Positions 51,731-61,994 of a stretch of DNA of 64,000 nt are shown in pieces. A model generated the notes under the pieces. It did not search any database and was not told where the DNA came from. It saw only the letters and a list, made by a program, of their open reading frames with translations. The stretch is from Sphaerotilus uruguayifluvii (GTDB lineage: Bacteria; Pseudomonadota; Gammaproteobacteria; Burkholderiales; Burkholderiaceae_C), in contig NZ_JABSNM010000002.1 of NCBI RefSeq assembly GCF_013294065.1, forward strand, positions 124,001-188,000. The letters are read 5' to 3'. Numbering within the stretch: position 1 is the stretch's first letter; every line of letters starts with the position of its first letter. A program made the translations under genes and the position numbers.

Positions 51731-53686
51731 ATGAGCATCCTGAACTTCCCCGCCGGGCGCCGCATCGACCTGGCCTGCCTGGGCCGCGTCGCGGTCGACC
51801 TGTACGCGCAGCAATTCGGCAGCCGCCTGGAGGACGCACGCAGCTTCCAGATGTACCTGGGCGGCTCCTCGGGCAACGTCGCGTTCGGCGTGGCGCGCCT
51901 GGGCCTGAGGACCGCCATGGTCTCGCGCGTCGGCAACGACCAGATGGGCAACTTCCTGCGCGAGACGCTCGAGCGCGAGGGCTGCGACACGTCGGCGCTG
52001 CAGACCGATCCCGAGCGCCTGACCGCGCTGGTGCTGCTGGGCCTGAAGGACCGCGACACCTTCCCGCTGCTGTTCGTGCGCGAGAACTGCGCCGACATGG
52101 CGGTGCGCGCCGACGAGATCCGCGAGGACTTCATCGCCGACTGCCGCGCGCTGGCCCTGACCGGCACGCACCTGTCCACGCCGACCACCCGCGAGGCGGC
52201 GCTGACCGCGCTGGGCTACGCGAAGAAGCACGGCACGGTGCGCATCCTCGACATCGACTACCGCCCGGTGCTGTGGGGCCTGACCTCGCGTGGCGCCGGC
52301 GAGAACCGCTACGTGCCCGACGCGCGCGTCACGCAGCAGCTCCAGCAGGTGCTGGGCGAGTTCGACCTGCTGGTCGGCACGGAAGAGGAATTCCTGATCG
52401 CCGGCGGCATGCCGGACGACCTGATGGCCTGCCTGCGCGCGGTGCGTGCGGTGTCGCAGGCGGTGCTGGTGGTCAAGCGCGGCGCGCTGGGCTGCTGCGT
52501 CATCGAGGGCGACATTCCAGCCGAGATCGACCACGCGCCGACCTTCCGCGGCGAGCGCGTCGAGGTGCTCAACGTGCTGGGCGCCGGCGACGCCTTCCTG
52601 TCGGGCCTGCTGGCGAGCCTGCTGCGCGGCCAGGACTGGGCGGAGGCCACCCGCACCGCCAACGCCTGCGGCGCCATCGTCGTCTCGCGCCACGCCTGCT
52701 CGGCGGCGATGCCCACGCCGGCGGAGCTGGCGCACTGGTTCTCCGGCAGCCGCAACCCCAAGGTCGACGCCGACCAGGATCTGGCGCATCTGCACCGGGT
52801 CACGCCGGCGCGCGCGGTCTGGGACGAGCTGTGCGTGATGGCCTTCGACCACCGCAGCCAGTTCTACGACCTGGCGCGCGAGGCCGGCGCCGACGAGTCG
52901 AAGATCCCGGCGCTGAAGGGTCTGCTGGTGAAGGCGGCCGAGCAGGTGGAAGCCAGCCACCAGCTCCAGGGCCACACCGGCGTGCTGATCGACGGCGGCG
53001 ACTATGGGCAAGACGCGCTGGCCGCCGCCACCGGCCGCGGCTGGTGGGTGGGCCGACCGGTCGAGCTGCCGGGCTCTCGCCCCCTGCGCTTCGACGGCAC
53101 CCGCTCGGTCGGCTCGGCGCTGATCCACTGGCCGACCGAGCAGGTCGTCAAGTGCCTGATCCACTACCACCCGGACGACGCGGTCGACCTGCGCCTGGAG
53201 CAGGAGCAGCGCGTGCTCGAGCTGTGGGAAGCCACCCGCGAGAGCGGCAACGAGCTGCTGCTGGAGATCATTCCCCCGAAGGCGATGACGGCCGCCGGCA
53301 CCGAGGACGAGGCGGTGCTGCGCGCGGTCAAGCGCTTCTACAACCTGGGCGTCAAGCCGGAATGGTGGAAGCTCGCGCCGATGAGCCCCGAGGGCTGGAC
53401 CCGCCTGGCCGCGCTGGTGGCCGAGCGCGATCCGCACTGCCGCGGCGCCGTCATCCTGGGCCTGAACCAGCCGCTGCAGTACCTGGCCGACAGCTTCGCG
53501 CTGGCGACCAACCCGATCGTCAAGGGCTTCATGGTCGGGCGCACGCTGTGGGTCGAGGCCTCGCTGAAGTGGTTCGCCGGCCAGATCGACGACGCGGCCT
53601 TCATCGACGAGGTGGCGCGCAACTTCGCCACGCTGGTCGAGGCCTGGAAGCGCCGCCACGACGGCCGCAGCGCAGCCGCCGCCTGA
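51731..53686 (+). CDS. iolC: Bifunctional 5-dehydro-2-deoxygluconokinase / DUF2090 aldolase-like protein
   Basis: A 651-residue fusion. The N-terminal PfkB sugar-kinase half (1-325) has YLGGSSGNVAFGVARLGL and the ATP/catalytic motif NVLGAGDAFLSGLLAS. The C-terminal DUF2090 half (about 345-645) is a TIM-barrel aldolase-like domain (VMAFDHRSQFYDLAREAG, FYNLGVKPEWWKL, GLNQPLQYLADSF), thought to replace IolJ. Together they would phosphorylate 2-deoxy-5-keto-gluconate and cleave the product. The ATG at 51731 follows a weak upstream region; it opens the iolC-D-E-B operon. Confidence 0.93.
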   Translation: MSILNFPAGRRIDLACLGRVAVDLYAQQFGSRLEDARSFQMYLGGSSGNVAFGVARLGLRTAMVSRVGNDQMGNFLRETLEREGCDTSALQTDPERLTALVLLGLKDRDTFPLLFVRENCADMAVRADEIREDFIADCRALALTGTHLSTPTTREAALTALGYAKKHGTVRILDIDYRPVLWGLTSRGAGENRYVPDARVTQQLQQVLGEFDLLVGTEEEFLIAGGMPDDLMACLRAVRAVSQAVLVVKRGALGCCVIEGDIPAEIDHAPTFRGERVEVLNVLGAGDAFLSGLLASLLRGQDWAEATRTANACGAIVVSRHACSAAMPTPAELAHWFSGSRNPKVDADQDLAHLHRVTPARAVWDELCVMAFDHRSQFYDLAREAGADESKIPALKGLLVKAAEQVEASHQLQGHTGVLIDGGDYGQDALAAATGRGWWVGRPVELPGSRPLRFDGTRSVGSALIHWPTEQVVKCLIHYHPDDAVDLRLEQEQRVLELWEATRESGNELLLEIIPPKAMTAAGTEDEAVLRAVKRFYNLGVKPEWWKLAPMSPEGWTRLAALVAERDPHCRGAVILGLNQPLQYLADSFALATNPIVKGFMVGRTLWVEASLKWFAGQIDDAAFIDEVARNFATLVEAWKRRHDGRSAAAA

Positions 53687-53741
53687 GTGCTGCAACACGC
53701 CACCGTTGCCTGCTGATCCCCCGAATTTTCTACCGAGATCC

Positions 53742-55634
53742 ATGATGGACAGGAAGACCGTGAGACTGACCGTGGCCCAGGCGCTGGTGCGCTACCTGGC
53801 CGCGCTGAAGGCGGAAGTCACCCAGCCCGACGGCCGCACCGAGGTGCTGCCCTACTGCGGGGGCGTGTTCTCGATCTTCGGCCACGGCAACGTGGCCGGT
53901 CTGGGCGAGGCGCTGCAGGCCGAGAAGGAGGTGCTGCCCACCTTCCGCGCCCACAACGAGCAGGGCATGGCCAACGCGGCCATCGCCTACGCCAAGACGA
54001 ACTTCCGCCAGCGCATCATGGCGGTGACCTCCAGCATCGGCCCCGGCGCCACCAACATGGTGACGTCGGCCGCGCTGGCGCATGTGGCGCGCCTGCCGCT
54101 GCTGCTGCTGCCGGGCGATGTCTTCAACTCGCGCCTGCCGGACCCGGTGCTGCAGCAGGTCGAGAGCTTCGAGCAGGGCGATGTCAGCGCCAACGACTGC
54201 TTCCGCCCGGTCACCCGCTACTTCGACCGCATCACCACGCCCGAGCAGCTGCTGGTGGCGCTGCCGCGGGCCATCCAGGTGATGACCGACCCGGCCCAGT
54301 GCGGCCCGGTCTGCCTGGCGCTGCCGCAGGACGTGCAGACCTTCGCCCACGACTGGCCGGAGGACTTCTTCCAGCCCGAGGTAATCCGCTTCCGCCGCCC
54401 GCCGGCCGAAGCGCGCGAACTGGCCGCGGCCGCCGAGCTGCTGAAGTCGGCGAAGAAGCCGCTGATCGTCGCCGGCGGCGGCGTGCTCTACAGCCAGGCC
54501 TGGGCCGAGCTGGCCGCCTTCGCCGAGGCGCACGGCATCCCGGTGGCCGAGTCGCAGGCCGGCAAGGGCAGCCTGGGCTGGAGCCACCCGCTCAATCTGG
54601 GCTCGATCGGCGTGACCGGCTCGCCGGCGGCCAACCGCCTGGCCGAGGACTGCGACGTGGTCTTCGCCATCGGCACCCGGCTGCAGGACTTCACCACCGG
54701 CTCGCACGCGCTCTTCGCCCACGCCAAGCTGCTGAGCCTGAACGTGCAGCCCTTCGACGCCGGCAAGAAGCGCGGCCGCATGCTGGTGGCCGACGCCCGC
54801 GACGGCCTGGCCCAGCTCGGCGCCGCGCTGGGCGCCTGGACGGCCGACACCGCCTGGACCGCGCAGGCCCGCGATCTGGCCGCCGGCTGGGTGGCCCGCG
54901 TGACCGAGCTGACGCTGAACACGCCCGCCGCCGGCACCCTGCCCTACGACGCCGAGGTGATCGGCGCGGTGCGCGAGTCCGCGGCCGACATCGGGCTGGA
55001 CTCGGGCACCAGCGACATCGTCGTCTGCGCCGCCGGCACCCTCCCCGCCGAGCTGCACAAGCTCTGGCGCTCGGGCACGCCGGGCAACTACCACATGGAC
55101 TATGCCTATTCGTGCATGGGCTACGAGGTCGCCGGCGGCCTGGGCGCCAAGATGGCCCGCCCCGAGCGCGAGGTGATCGTCATGGTCGGCGACGGCTCCT
55201 ACATGATGCTCAACAACGAGCTGGCCACCTCGGTCATGCTCGGCCGCAAGATCATCGTCGTGCTGCTGGACAACCGCGGCTACGGCTGCATCGAGCGGCT
55301 GCAGGTCAAGTCCGGGGGCGCCAGCTTCAACAACATGCTCGACGACTGCATCCCCGAGGGCGGCGTGCCCTCGGCGATCGACTTCGCGATGAACGGCCGC
55401 TCGCTCGGCGCCGAGGCCGTGCATGTGAAGGACGTGGCCGAGCTGCGCCGGGAAATGGCCCGCGCGCGCCGCGCCACCCGCAGCCAGGTGCTGGTGATCG
55501 ACACCACGCACCACCGCACCACCGGCGACGGCGGCGCCTGGTGGGAGGTCGCCGTCCCGCAGGTCTCGCAGCGCCCCGAGGTCGAGGCCGCGCACGCCCG
55601 CTACCTCGAGGCCAAGAAGAAGCAGTTCAACTGA
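53742..55634 (+). CDS. iolD: 3D-(3,5/4)-trihydroxycyclohexane-1,2-dione hydrolase
   Basis: A 630-residue thiamine diphosphate enzyme of the IolD family that opens the inositol-derived ring. The catalytic Glu lies in FRAHNEQGMANAAIAYAK, and the cofactor metal motif is VGDGSYMMLNNELATSV. The central domain has VAGGGVLYSQAW. Two in-frame ATGs (53742, 53745) are possible starts. It is 55 nt after iolC and 52 nt before iolE. Confidence 0.96.
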   Translation: MMDRKTVRLTVAQALVRYLAALKAEVTQPDGRTEVLPYCGGVFSIFGHGNVAGLGEALQAEKEVLPTFRAHNEQGMANAAIAYAKTNFRQRIMAVTSSIGPGATNMVTSAALAHVARLPLLLLPGDVFNSRLPDPVLQQVESFEQGDVSANDCFRPVTRYFDRITTPEQLLVALPRAIQVMTDPAQCGPVCLALPQDVQTFAHDWPEDFFQPEVIRFRRPPAEARELAAAAELLKSAKKPLIVAGGGVLYSQAWAELAAFAEAHGIPVAESQAGKGSLGWSHPLNLGSIGVTGSPAANRLAEDCDVVFAIGTRLQDFTTGSHALFAHAKLLSLNVQPFDAGKKRGRMLVADARDGLAQLGAALGAWTADTAWTAQARDLAAGWVARVTELTLNTPAAGTLPYDAEVIGAVRESAADIGLDSGTSDIVVCAAGTLPAELHKLWRSGTPGNYHMDYAYSCMGYEVAGGLGAKMARPEREVIVMVGDGSYMMLNNELATSVMLGRKIIVVLLDNRGYGCIERLQVKSGGASFNNMLDDCIPEGGVPSAIDFAMNGRSLGAEAVHVKDVAELRREMARARRATRSQVLVIDTTHHRTTGDGGAWWEVAVPQVSQRPEVEAAHARYLEAKKKQFN

Positions 55635-55686
55635 GCTGCCGGCCCGACCCCCTGAACATCCCCTTTTCTTTCTCAGGAACCCCACC

Positions 55687-56625
55687 ATGACCTGGAACGT
55701 CCGCATCGGCATCAATCCCCTGTCCTGGATGAACGACGACCTGCCCTCGCTGGGCGGCGAGACCCCGCTGGAGACGGCGCTCTCCGAGGGCCGCGAGATC
55801 GGCTACGCCGGCTTCGAGCTGGGCAACAAGTTCCCGAAGGACGGCCCCGGCCTGAAGGCCAAGCTCGACGAGTTCGGCCTGGTCTGCGTCTCGGGCTGGT
55901 ACTCCGGCTTCCTGGCCGAAGTGCCGGCCGGCCAGACCGACGCCCAGGCGGTCGCCGCCGAGATCGAGCGCGCCCAGGCCCACCTGCGCAAGCTGCAGTA
56001 CAACGGCGTCAAGGTCGTCGTCTACGGCGAGTGCGCCGGCACCATCCAGGGCCAGATCGACACGCCGGTGGCCAAGCGTCCGAAGTTCAAGGACGAAGCC
56101 GCCTGGGCCGCCTACGCTGCGCGCCTGAACGCCTTCGGCCAGCACCTGATCGACACCTACGGCATCAAGCTGGCCTACCACCACCACATGGGCGCCTATG
56201 TCGAGAGCCCGGCCGACGTCGACAAGCTGATGGCCCTGACCGATCCGGCCAAGGTCTTCCTGCTGTTCGACACCGGCCACGCCTACTTCGGCGGCGCCGC
56301 CGATCCGGTCGCGGTGCTGAAGAAGCATGTCGGCCGCGTGGTGCATGTGCACTGCAAGGACGTGCGCGCCCAGGTCATCGCCAAGGCCCGCAACGACGGC
56401 TGGAGCTTCCTGCACGGCGTCATCAACGGCACCTTCACCGTGCCCGGCGACGGCGTGATCGACTACGACGCGGTGCTCTCGACGCTGCACGACGCCGGCT
56501 ACGAAGGCTGGCTGGTGGTCGAGGCCGAGCAGGATCCGGCCGTGGCCCCGAGCTACGAGTACGCCAAGAAGGGCTACGACACGCTGCGCGCCATCGTCGA
56601 CCGCATCGACGCCACCGCGGTCTGA
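55687..56625 (+). CDS. iolE: Myo-inosose-2 dehydratase
   Basis: A 312-residue TIM-barrel dehydratase of the IolE family converting scyllo-inosose to the diketo compound used by IolD. Features: RIGINPLSWMNDDLPSLGG at the N terminus, FELGNKFPKD, YGIKLAYHHHMGAYVES (metal-binding His), LLFDTGHAYFGGA and VHVHCKDVRAQV, ending GWLVVEAEQDPAVAPS. It starts behind TCAGGAACCCCACC. Confidence 0.96.
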   Translation: MTWNVRIGINPLSWMNDDLPSLGGETPLETALSEGREIGYAGFELGNKFPKDGPGLKAKLDEFGLVCVSGWYSGFLAEVPAGQTDAQAVAAEIERAQAHLRKLQYNGVKVVVYGECAGTIQGQIDTPVAKRPKFKDEAAWAAYAARLNAFGQHLIDTYGIKLAYHHHMGAYVESPADVDKLMALTDPAKVFLLFDTGHAYFGGAADPVAVLKKHVGRVVHVHCKDVRAQVIAKARNDGWSFLHGVINGTFTVPGDGVIDYDAVLSTLHDAGYEGWLVVEAEQDPAVAPSYEYAKKGYDTLRAIVDRIDATAV

Positions 56626-56648
56626 CGCCTCACCCGCCAGGAGCCGAC

Positions 56649-57464
56649 ATGCCCCAGTCCCCCCTGCTGGTCAAGGCCGCCGCCGGCCGCCAGATCTGCG
56701 ACATCACCCCCGAGAGCGCCGGCTGGACGCACGTCGGTTTCCGCGCGCTGCGCCTGGAGGCCGGCGCGATCGAATCGTTCGAGACCGGCTCGCGCGAACT
56801 CTGCCTGGTCGTGCTGACCGGCACGGTCGACGTGACGGTCGGCGGTGCGACGCACGCCGGCCTGGGCTCGCGCGAGAGCGTCTTCGAGGAGAAGTCGCCC
56901 GACGCGCTCTACGTGCCCGGCGGCGAGACGGTCGTCATCACCGCGCGCGGCGCGGCGGAAGTGGCGCTGTGCACCGCCCCGTACGAGGGCGGCAAGTCGG
57001 TGCGCCGCATCGACGGCAGCTCCATGCGCCGCAGCGTGCGCGGCCAGGGCAGCAACACCCGCTACGTCTGCGACGTGCTGATGGCCGACGACCCGACCGC
57101 CGACCACCTGCTGGTGACCGAGGTCATCACGCCGGGCGGCCACTCGAGCAGCTACCCCCCGCACAAGCACGACCGCGACGTGCCGCCGGAGGAGACGCTG
57201 CTGGAGGAAACCTACTACCACCGGCTCAACCCGCCGCAGGGCTTCGCCTTCCAGCGCGTCTACACCGACGACCGCAGCCTCGACGAGGCCTGCGTGGTCG
57301 AGGACCACGACGTGGTGATGGTGCCGCGCGGCTACCACCCCTGCGTGGCGCCGCACGGCTACGACCTGTACTACCTCAACGTGATGGCCGGTCCCGGCCG
57401 CGCCTGGCATTTCAGGAACGACCCGGCGCACGAGTGGATGCTGCAGACCCCGCCCAAGGCCTGA
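56649..57464 (+). CDS. iolB: 5-deoxy-glucuronate isomerase
   Basis: A 271-residue bicupin of the IolB family that isomerises 5-deoxyglucuronate to 2-deoxy-5-keto-gluconate, the IolC substrate. The metal-binding cupin has SSSYPPHKHDRDVPPEETLLEETYYHRL, and FQRVYTDDRSLDEACVVEDHDVVMVPRGYHPCVA follows. It starts at ATG 56649 behind CAGGAGCCGAC, 23 nt after iolE, and ends 11 nt before the convergent receptor gene. Confidence 0.96.
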   Translation: MPQSPLLVKAAAGRQICDITPESAGWTHVGFRALRLEAGAIESFETGSRELCLVVLTGTVDVTVGGATHAGLGSRESVFEEKSPDALYVPGGETVVITARGAAEVALCTAPYEGGKSVRRIDGSSMRRSVRGQGSNTRYVCDVLMADDPTADHLLVTEVITPGGHSSSYPPHKHDRDVPPEETLLEETYYHRLNPPQGFAFQRVYTDDRSLDEACVVEDHDVVMVPRGYHPCVAPHGYDLYYLNVMAGPGRAWHFRNDPAHEWMLQTPPKA

Positions 57465-57475
57465 CCTGAATCGCC

Positions 57476-59071
57476 TCAGGCCGCCTGGGCCTGCAGACGG
57501 AAATCGCCGACCAGCTCGCCGAGCCGGTCGGCCTGTTCGGTCAGCGCGCTGACCGCGGCGGCGGTCTGTTCGGCCATCGCGGCATTCTGCTGCGCCACCG
57601 CGTCGAGCTGCTGCAGCGCGCCACGGGTCTGCTCCAGACCGCCCATCTGGCCGCTGGCCTGCTGCGAGATGGTGCTGATCAGGCCGAAGACCTGCTCGAT
57701 CGAGCACATCAGCGCCTGCGTGCTGTCGCCGGCCAGGCGCACCTGCTGCGAGCCGGCCGCGACCTTGTCGAGCGAGTCGCCGATCAGCGACTTGATCTCG
57801 CGCGCAGCCTGGGTGCTGCGCTGCGCCAGGCTGCGCACCTCGCCGGCGACCACCGCGAAGCCGCGGCCCTGCTCGCCGGCCCGGGCGGCTTCCACCGCCG
57901 CGTTCAGCGCCAGGATGTTGGTCTGGAAGGCGATGCCGTCGATGATGCCGATGATGTCGGAGATCTTGCGCGCGGCCGCCTCGACCGCGCCCATCGTCGA
58001 CACCGCCTGCGAGACCGTGCGCCCGCCATGGGTGGCGACCTCGCTGGCCGAGCGCGCCAGCTCGTCGGCCTGACGGGCCGAGCCGCCCGTCTCGGTGACC
58101 GAGCCGCTCAGCGTGTCGAGCGTGCCCAGCGTCACCTGCAGCGTGGCGGCGGCCTGCTCGGCACGCTGGCTCAGGTCCTGGCTGCCGCTGGCGAGCTCGC
58201 CGCCGGCCAGGCTGATCGAGGCCGCGGCCTCGTGCACGCCGCTGACCATCCGGTTCATCTGCTGACGAAGCTCCTCGAGCGCCTGCAGCACCTCGCCGAT
58301 CTCGTCGGCGCGGCCCGGCGGGATCGGCCGCGACAGGTCGTGCGAGGCCATCTGCGCGGCGGCATCGACCGCCTGGCGCAGGCCGCGGCCGATGTCGCGC
58401 GTCAGCCAGGTGCCCAGTCCGGCCGCCACAAGCAAGGCCAGCACCGCGCCGCCGAGCAGCACCTGACGGGCCTGCGCGGCCACCGGCGCGGCCGCCTCCG
58501 CCACCTGGCGCTGCGTGGCATCGTCCCAGTCGCTGAGCGCACGCAGCGCCTGCGTCCAGGCGACCAGCCGTTCTTCCTGCTTTTCCTGCTCGTAGCTCAT
58601 CGCGACCCGGATGCCGAAGGCCACCGCCGCCTCGCCGCGGCTGGCGTATTCCTTGCGCGCCTGCGCGATGATGATCACGGCCTGGTCCTGGGCGGCGCGT
58701 GCCGCGTCCAGCAGCCTGCGCCCTTGCGGATCGGTCACGGTCGTGCGGGCCAGGTCGAAGCCGGCGCTGCAGTTCTTCACATGGCCTTCGAGATGCCTGT
58801 AGAGCACCTCGATCGAGGTCGGATCGGCCGCGGCGAAGCTGCGCAGCGTCGAGCCGTAGGCCTGGGCGCAGCGCTCGAGGTCGCGCACCATGCGGCTGCG
58901 CTCGGCCTCCGCACCGGCCAGGCGCACCAGCGTGCGGTCCAGCAGCTGGATGCGCTGCAGCGCCAGGCCGCTCAGGGCCAGCAGCAGCAGCAGCATCGCG
59001 GCAAAACCCAGGGCCAGCCGGTGGGACAGACGCAGGCCGGCACGAGAGGAGCGGTGAGAGGCGACGGTCAT
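57476..59071 (-). CDS. Membrane methyl-accepting chemotaxis protein
   Basis: A 531-residue receptor. A first membrane helix (about 19-38), a periplasmic four-helix bundle with Asp/Arg-rich surface (about 40-195) and a second membrane helix (about 200-222, [19 protein letters not shown]) lead to a HAMP domain. The cytoplasmic hairpin has the tip [41 protein letters not shown]. No C-terminal CheR-binding pentapeptide is evident (ends RLQAQAA). The start at [10 protein letters not shown] (59071) is chosen because it gives a basic N terminus directly before the membrane helix. Its ligand is unknown; the iol neighbours make inositol one guess. Confidence 0.93.
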   Translation of the reverse strand: MTVASHRSSRAGLRLSHRLALGFAAMLLLLLALSGLALQRIQLLDRTLVRLAGAEAERSRMVRDLERCAQAYGSTLRSFAAADPTSIEVLYRHLEGHVKNCSAGFDLARTTVTDPQGRRLLDAARAAQDQAVIIIAQARKEYASRGEAAVAFGIRVAMSYEQEKQEERLVAWTQALRALSDWDDATQRQVAEAAAPVAAQARQVLLGGAVLALLVAAGLGTWLTRDIGRGLRQAVDAAAQMASHDLSRPIPPGRADEIGEVLQALEELRQQMNRMVSGVHEAAASISLAGGELASGSQDLSQRAEQAAATLQVTLGTLDTLSGSVTETGGSARQADELARSASEVATHGGRTVSQAVSTMGAVEAAARKISDIIGIIDGIAFQTNILALNAAVEAARAGEQGRGFAVVAGEVRSLAQRSTQAAREIKSLIGDSLDKVAAGSQQVRLAGDSTQALMCSIEQVFGLISTISQQASGQMGGLEQTRGALQQLDAVAQQNAAMAEQTAAAVSALTEQADRLGELVGDFRLQAQAA

Positions 59072-59323
59072 GGCAGAGGATTCGGACAAGGTAACGGAAG
59101 GGTCCGTGCACTCTGCCGCAGTGGAAATGGTTCGCATGCGCGGATATCCGGACGGGAACACCGCCATTCCGTGTCCGGAACCCGTTCCCCGGCCAGTCCG
59201 GGCGGCGTGGCAGATGGCACGTTCAATATTGCGATTTGCGGGAGACCCGGGGGCGATTCCGGAGCGATTCCGGGCGAAACTTCCGGATCAGAGATCTGCC
59301 CGTCCCACGGGCCTGCCACCCCG

Positions 59324-61879
59324 ATGCCCGCCCTTGCTCCCGTTCCGATCGCGCGTGTCCTGCTGGCCTGGCTGCTGCCGGTGCTTCTGGTGCTTCTGGT
59401 GCTGATGCCTGCCGCCGCCAGCCCGGCGCGCGAACCCGAGGCGGTGACGGATCTGTCCGCGCTGGCGGCCGGGCAGGCGGTCGCGCTGGTCGAGTCGATG
59501 CAGGTGCTGCAGCAGCCCCTCGGACAGGTCTCCCAGGCCGCCGAAGTGCTCGCCCGGCCCGGCTGGCGCCCGGCCACGGTGGCCAACCGCAATGCCTCCT
59601 GGAAGCGGTCGGCCGTCTGGCTGACCGGCCTGGTGACCCAGCACGGCGACCGCCCGCTGGCCTGCCGCATCACGCTCGGGCCCACGCGCATCGGCACCGT
59701 CGAGATGCTCGCGCTCGATGCGCAGACCGGCGCGCTGCTGGCGCGCCGGCTGGAGGGGCCGCGCATGCTCGAGCGGGCCCGCACCGTCGATCATCTCGAG
59801 GCGATGCTGCCCTTCGACCTGGCGCCCGGCCAGACGGTGCGGCTGCTGATCCGCGCCGAGGACCTGACGGTGGCCACCACCGAGGTCCATGCCCGCGACG
59901 AAAGCGCCTACGTCCGCCACCAGGCGCTGAGCCTGCTCGGCGAGGCGGTGATGTTCACGCTGACGCTGCTGCTGTGCCTGCTGGTGCTGTGCTCGCGCGA
60001 CCGCGGCATGATCGTGGTCGGCGGCTGGCTGCTGGCGGGCGTGTGCTTCGAGTCGCTGTTCAGCGGCCAGCTGCTGCTGATGCTGCTGCCGGTGCTGCTG
60101 CCGTGGAACGTCGGGCTGTTCACGCTGCTGGGCGCGCTGTGCACCGGCCTGTTCGGGGTGGCCTCGCTGGTGCTGCTGCGGCTGGACGTGCGCCAGCGCT
60201 GGCCGATGATGCTGCTGGCCAGCGCGGTGCTCGGCGTGATCGTCGGCCTGAGCGCCTTTGCCGTCACCGACACCAATCCGGCCCGGAAGGCAGTCAACCT
60301 CATCGGGTTCGTCACCCTGCTGCTGTGGCCGCTGGCGGCCTGGCGCAGCCCGACGCCGCTCGACGAGGAGCGCCACCGGCTGCGCTGGATGCTGACGCTG
60401 AGCTGGGCGGTGCTGCTGGTCTACGTGATGCTGGCGCGGGGCGCGCCGCATCCGCAGGCCCTGCAGCTGCTGCAGGACGAGCTGCGGCTGGACCGGCTGG
60501 TCATCGGCGCCACGCTGATGGTGCAGTTCTCGATCTGGCGCAACCGGCGCCGGGCGGCAATGCGGCGCACCGAGTTCCTGGCCTTCCATGACGCGCTGAC
60601 CGGCCTGCCCAACCGGGTCAGCGCCGTCGAGCGTCTGCAGCAGGCGCTCGACCGCCAGGCGCCGGAGCAGGACGCGACGCTGGCCGTGCTCTATCTCGAC
60701 CTCGACAAGTTCAAGCAGGTCAACGACACCCACGGCCATGCGCTGGGCGACCGGCTGCTGCGCGCGGTGGCCGAGCGCATGCGCGCCAGCCTGGGCGAGG
60801 CCGGCAGCGTCTTTCGCCTGTCCGGCGACGAGTTCATGGCCATCGTGCCTGAGGCCGGGCCGGACGGCGAGCGTGCCCGCGCGCTGGCCGAGGCCCTGCT
60901 GGCGGCGATGGATCCGCCGCTCGATCTCGGCGGCCAGCAGGTGCCGGCCGGCCTGTCGATCGGCATCGCGCTGGCGCCGCACCATGGCCGCGATGCCGAG
61001 ACGCTGATGCGCCATGCCGATGCCGCGCTCTACGCGGCCAAGCGCGACGGCGAGCGCGGCATGATGCTGTTCGCGCCGCCGATGCTGGCCTGGCTGACCG
61101 AGCGCATGCAGCTGCGCGCGGCGCTGCACCGGTCGCTGCGCCAGGGCGACTTCCAGCTCGAGTTCCAGCCGCTGCGCCGGCTGCGCGACGGCCGCGTCAC
61201 CGGCGTCGAGGCGCTGCTGCGCTGGCGCCTGCCCGACGGCTCGGTGCCGGCCTCGCCCGAGCGCTTCATCCCGGTGGCCGAGGAAAGCGGCCTGATCGTG
61301 CCGCTGGGCGACTGGGTGCTCGACGAGGCCTGCCGCCAGGCCTCGCGCTGGCCGGATCTGGTGGTCGCGGTCAACGTCTCGGCGGTGCAGTTCCGCGCCG
61401 GCGACCTGGCCCGGCGCGTCGCGCAGGCGCTCGAGCGCAACCGGCTGCCCGCGCACCGCCTCGAGCTGGAGCTGACCGAGTCGGTGCTGATCGGCCACGA
61501 GGACGAGGCGCTGGGATGGCTGGCCGAGCTGCGCGCGATGGGCGTGCGCCTGGCGATCGACGACTTCGGCACCGGCTATTCCAGCCTGTCCTACCTGCAC
61601 CGCTTTGCCGTCGACCGGCTGAAGATCGACCGCAGCTTCATGCTGCAGATGGAAGCCTCGAGCGGCAGCGGCAACGCCGCGATGGTGGCCACCATCGTGC
61701 AGATCGCGCGCCGGCTCGGGCTGGAGACGGTGGCCGAAGGCGTCGAGTCGCCGGCCACCTTCGCGCGGCTGGCCCTGCTGGGCTGCGACATCGTCCAGGG
61801 CCATGCGGTCGCCCGGCCGATGTCGGCCGAGGCGCTGCAGCACTGGCTGACGGGCCGGTCCGAGATCGTCCAGGCCTGA
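59324..61879 (+). CDS. Membrane GGDEF-EAL cyclic di-GMP protein with 7TM-DISM-like sensor
   Basis: An 851-residue protein. A signal-like N terminus ([25 protein letters not shown]), a periplasmic DISMED2-like domain (about 50-190) and about seven membrane helices (about 205-400) precede a GGDEF domain (about 410-575) and an EAL domain (about 590-845). The cyclase signature reads SGDEF, which can still be active. The phosphodiesterase residues are complete: [47 protein letters not shown]. It should mainly break down c-di-GMP. The 59072-59323 gap ahead of it shows no recognised signal. Confidence 0.93.
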   Translation: MPALAPVPIARVLLAWLLPVLLVLLVLMPAAASPAREPEAVTDLSALAAGQAVALVESMQVLQQPLGQVSQAAEVLARPGWRPATVANRNASWKRSAVWLTGLVTQHGDRPLACRITLGPTRIGTVEMLALDAQTGALLARRLEGPRMLERARTVDHLEAMLPFDLAPGQTVRLLIRAEDLTVATTEVHARDESAYVRHQALSLLGEAVMFTLTLLLCLLVLCSRDRGMIVVGGWLLAGVCFESLFSGQLLLMLLPVLLPWNVGLFTLLGALCTGLFGVASLVLLRLDVRQRWPMMLLASAVLGVIVGLSAFAVTDTNPARKAVNLIGFVTLLLWPLAAWRSPTPLDEERHRLRWMLTLSWAVLLVYVMLARGAPHPQALQLLQDELRLDRLVIGATLMVQFSIWRNRRRAAMRRTEFLAFHDALTGLPNRVSAVERLQQALDRQAPEQDATLAVLYLDLDKFKQVNDTHGHALGDRLLRAVAERMRASLGEAGSVFRLSGDEFMAIVPEAGPDGERARALAEALLAAMDPPLDLGGQQVPAGLSIGIALAPHHGRDAETLMRHADAALYAAKRDGERGMMLFAPPMLAWLTERMQLRAALHRSLRQGDFQLEFQPLRRLRDGRVTGVEALLRWRLPDGSVPASPERFIPVAEESGLIVPLGDWVLDEACRQASRWPDLVVAVNVSAVQFRAGDLARRVAQALERNRLPAHRLELELTESVLIGHEDEALGWLAELRAMGVRLAIDDFGTGYSSLSYLHRFAVDRLKIDRSFMLQMEASSGSGNAAMVATIVQIARRLGLETVAEGVESPATFARLALLGCDIVQGHAVARPMSAEALQHWLTGRSEIVQA

Positions 61880-61994
61880 ATCCCCTCGAATCCTGCAGGC
61901 CGGGCTGCACACATCGGCGCCGGCTCGGCGAAAATCGCGGATTCCCGTTCCTTCGTTCCGCGCAGCCCGCGCGGGACAGCCCGAGAAAGCTGCC

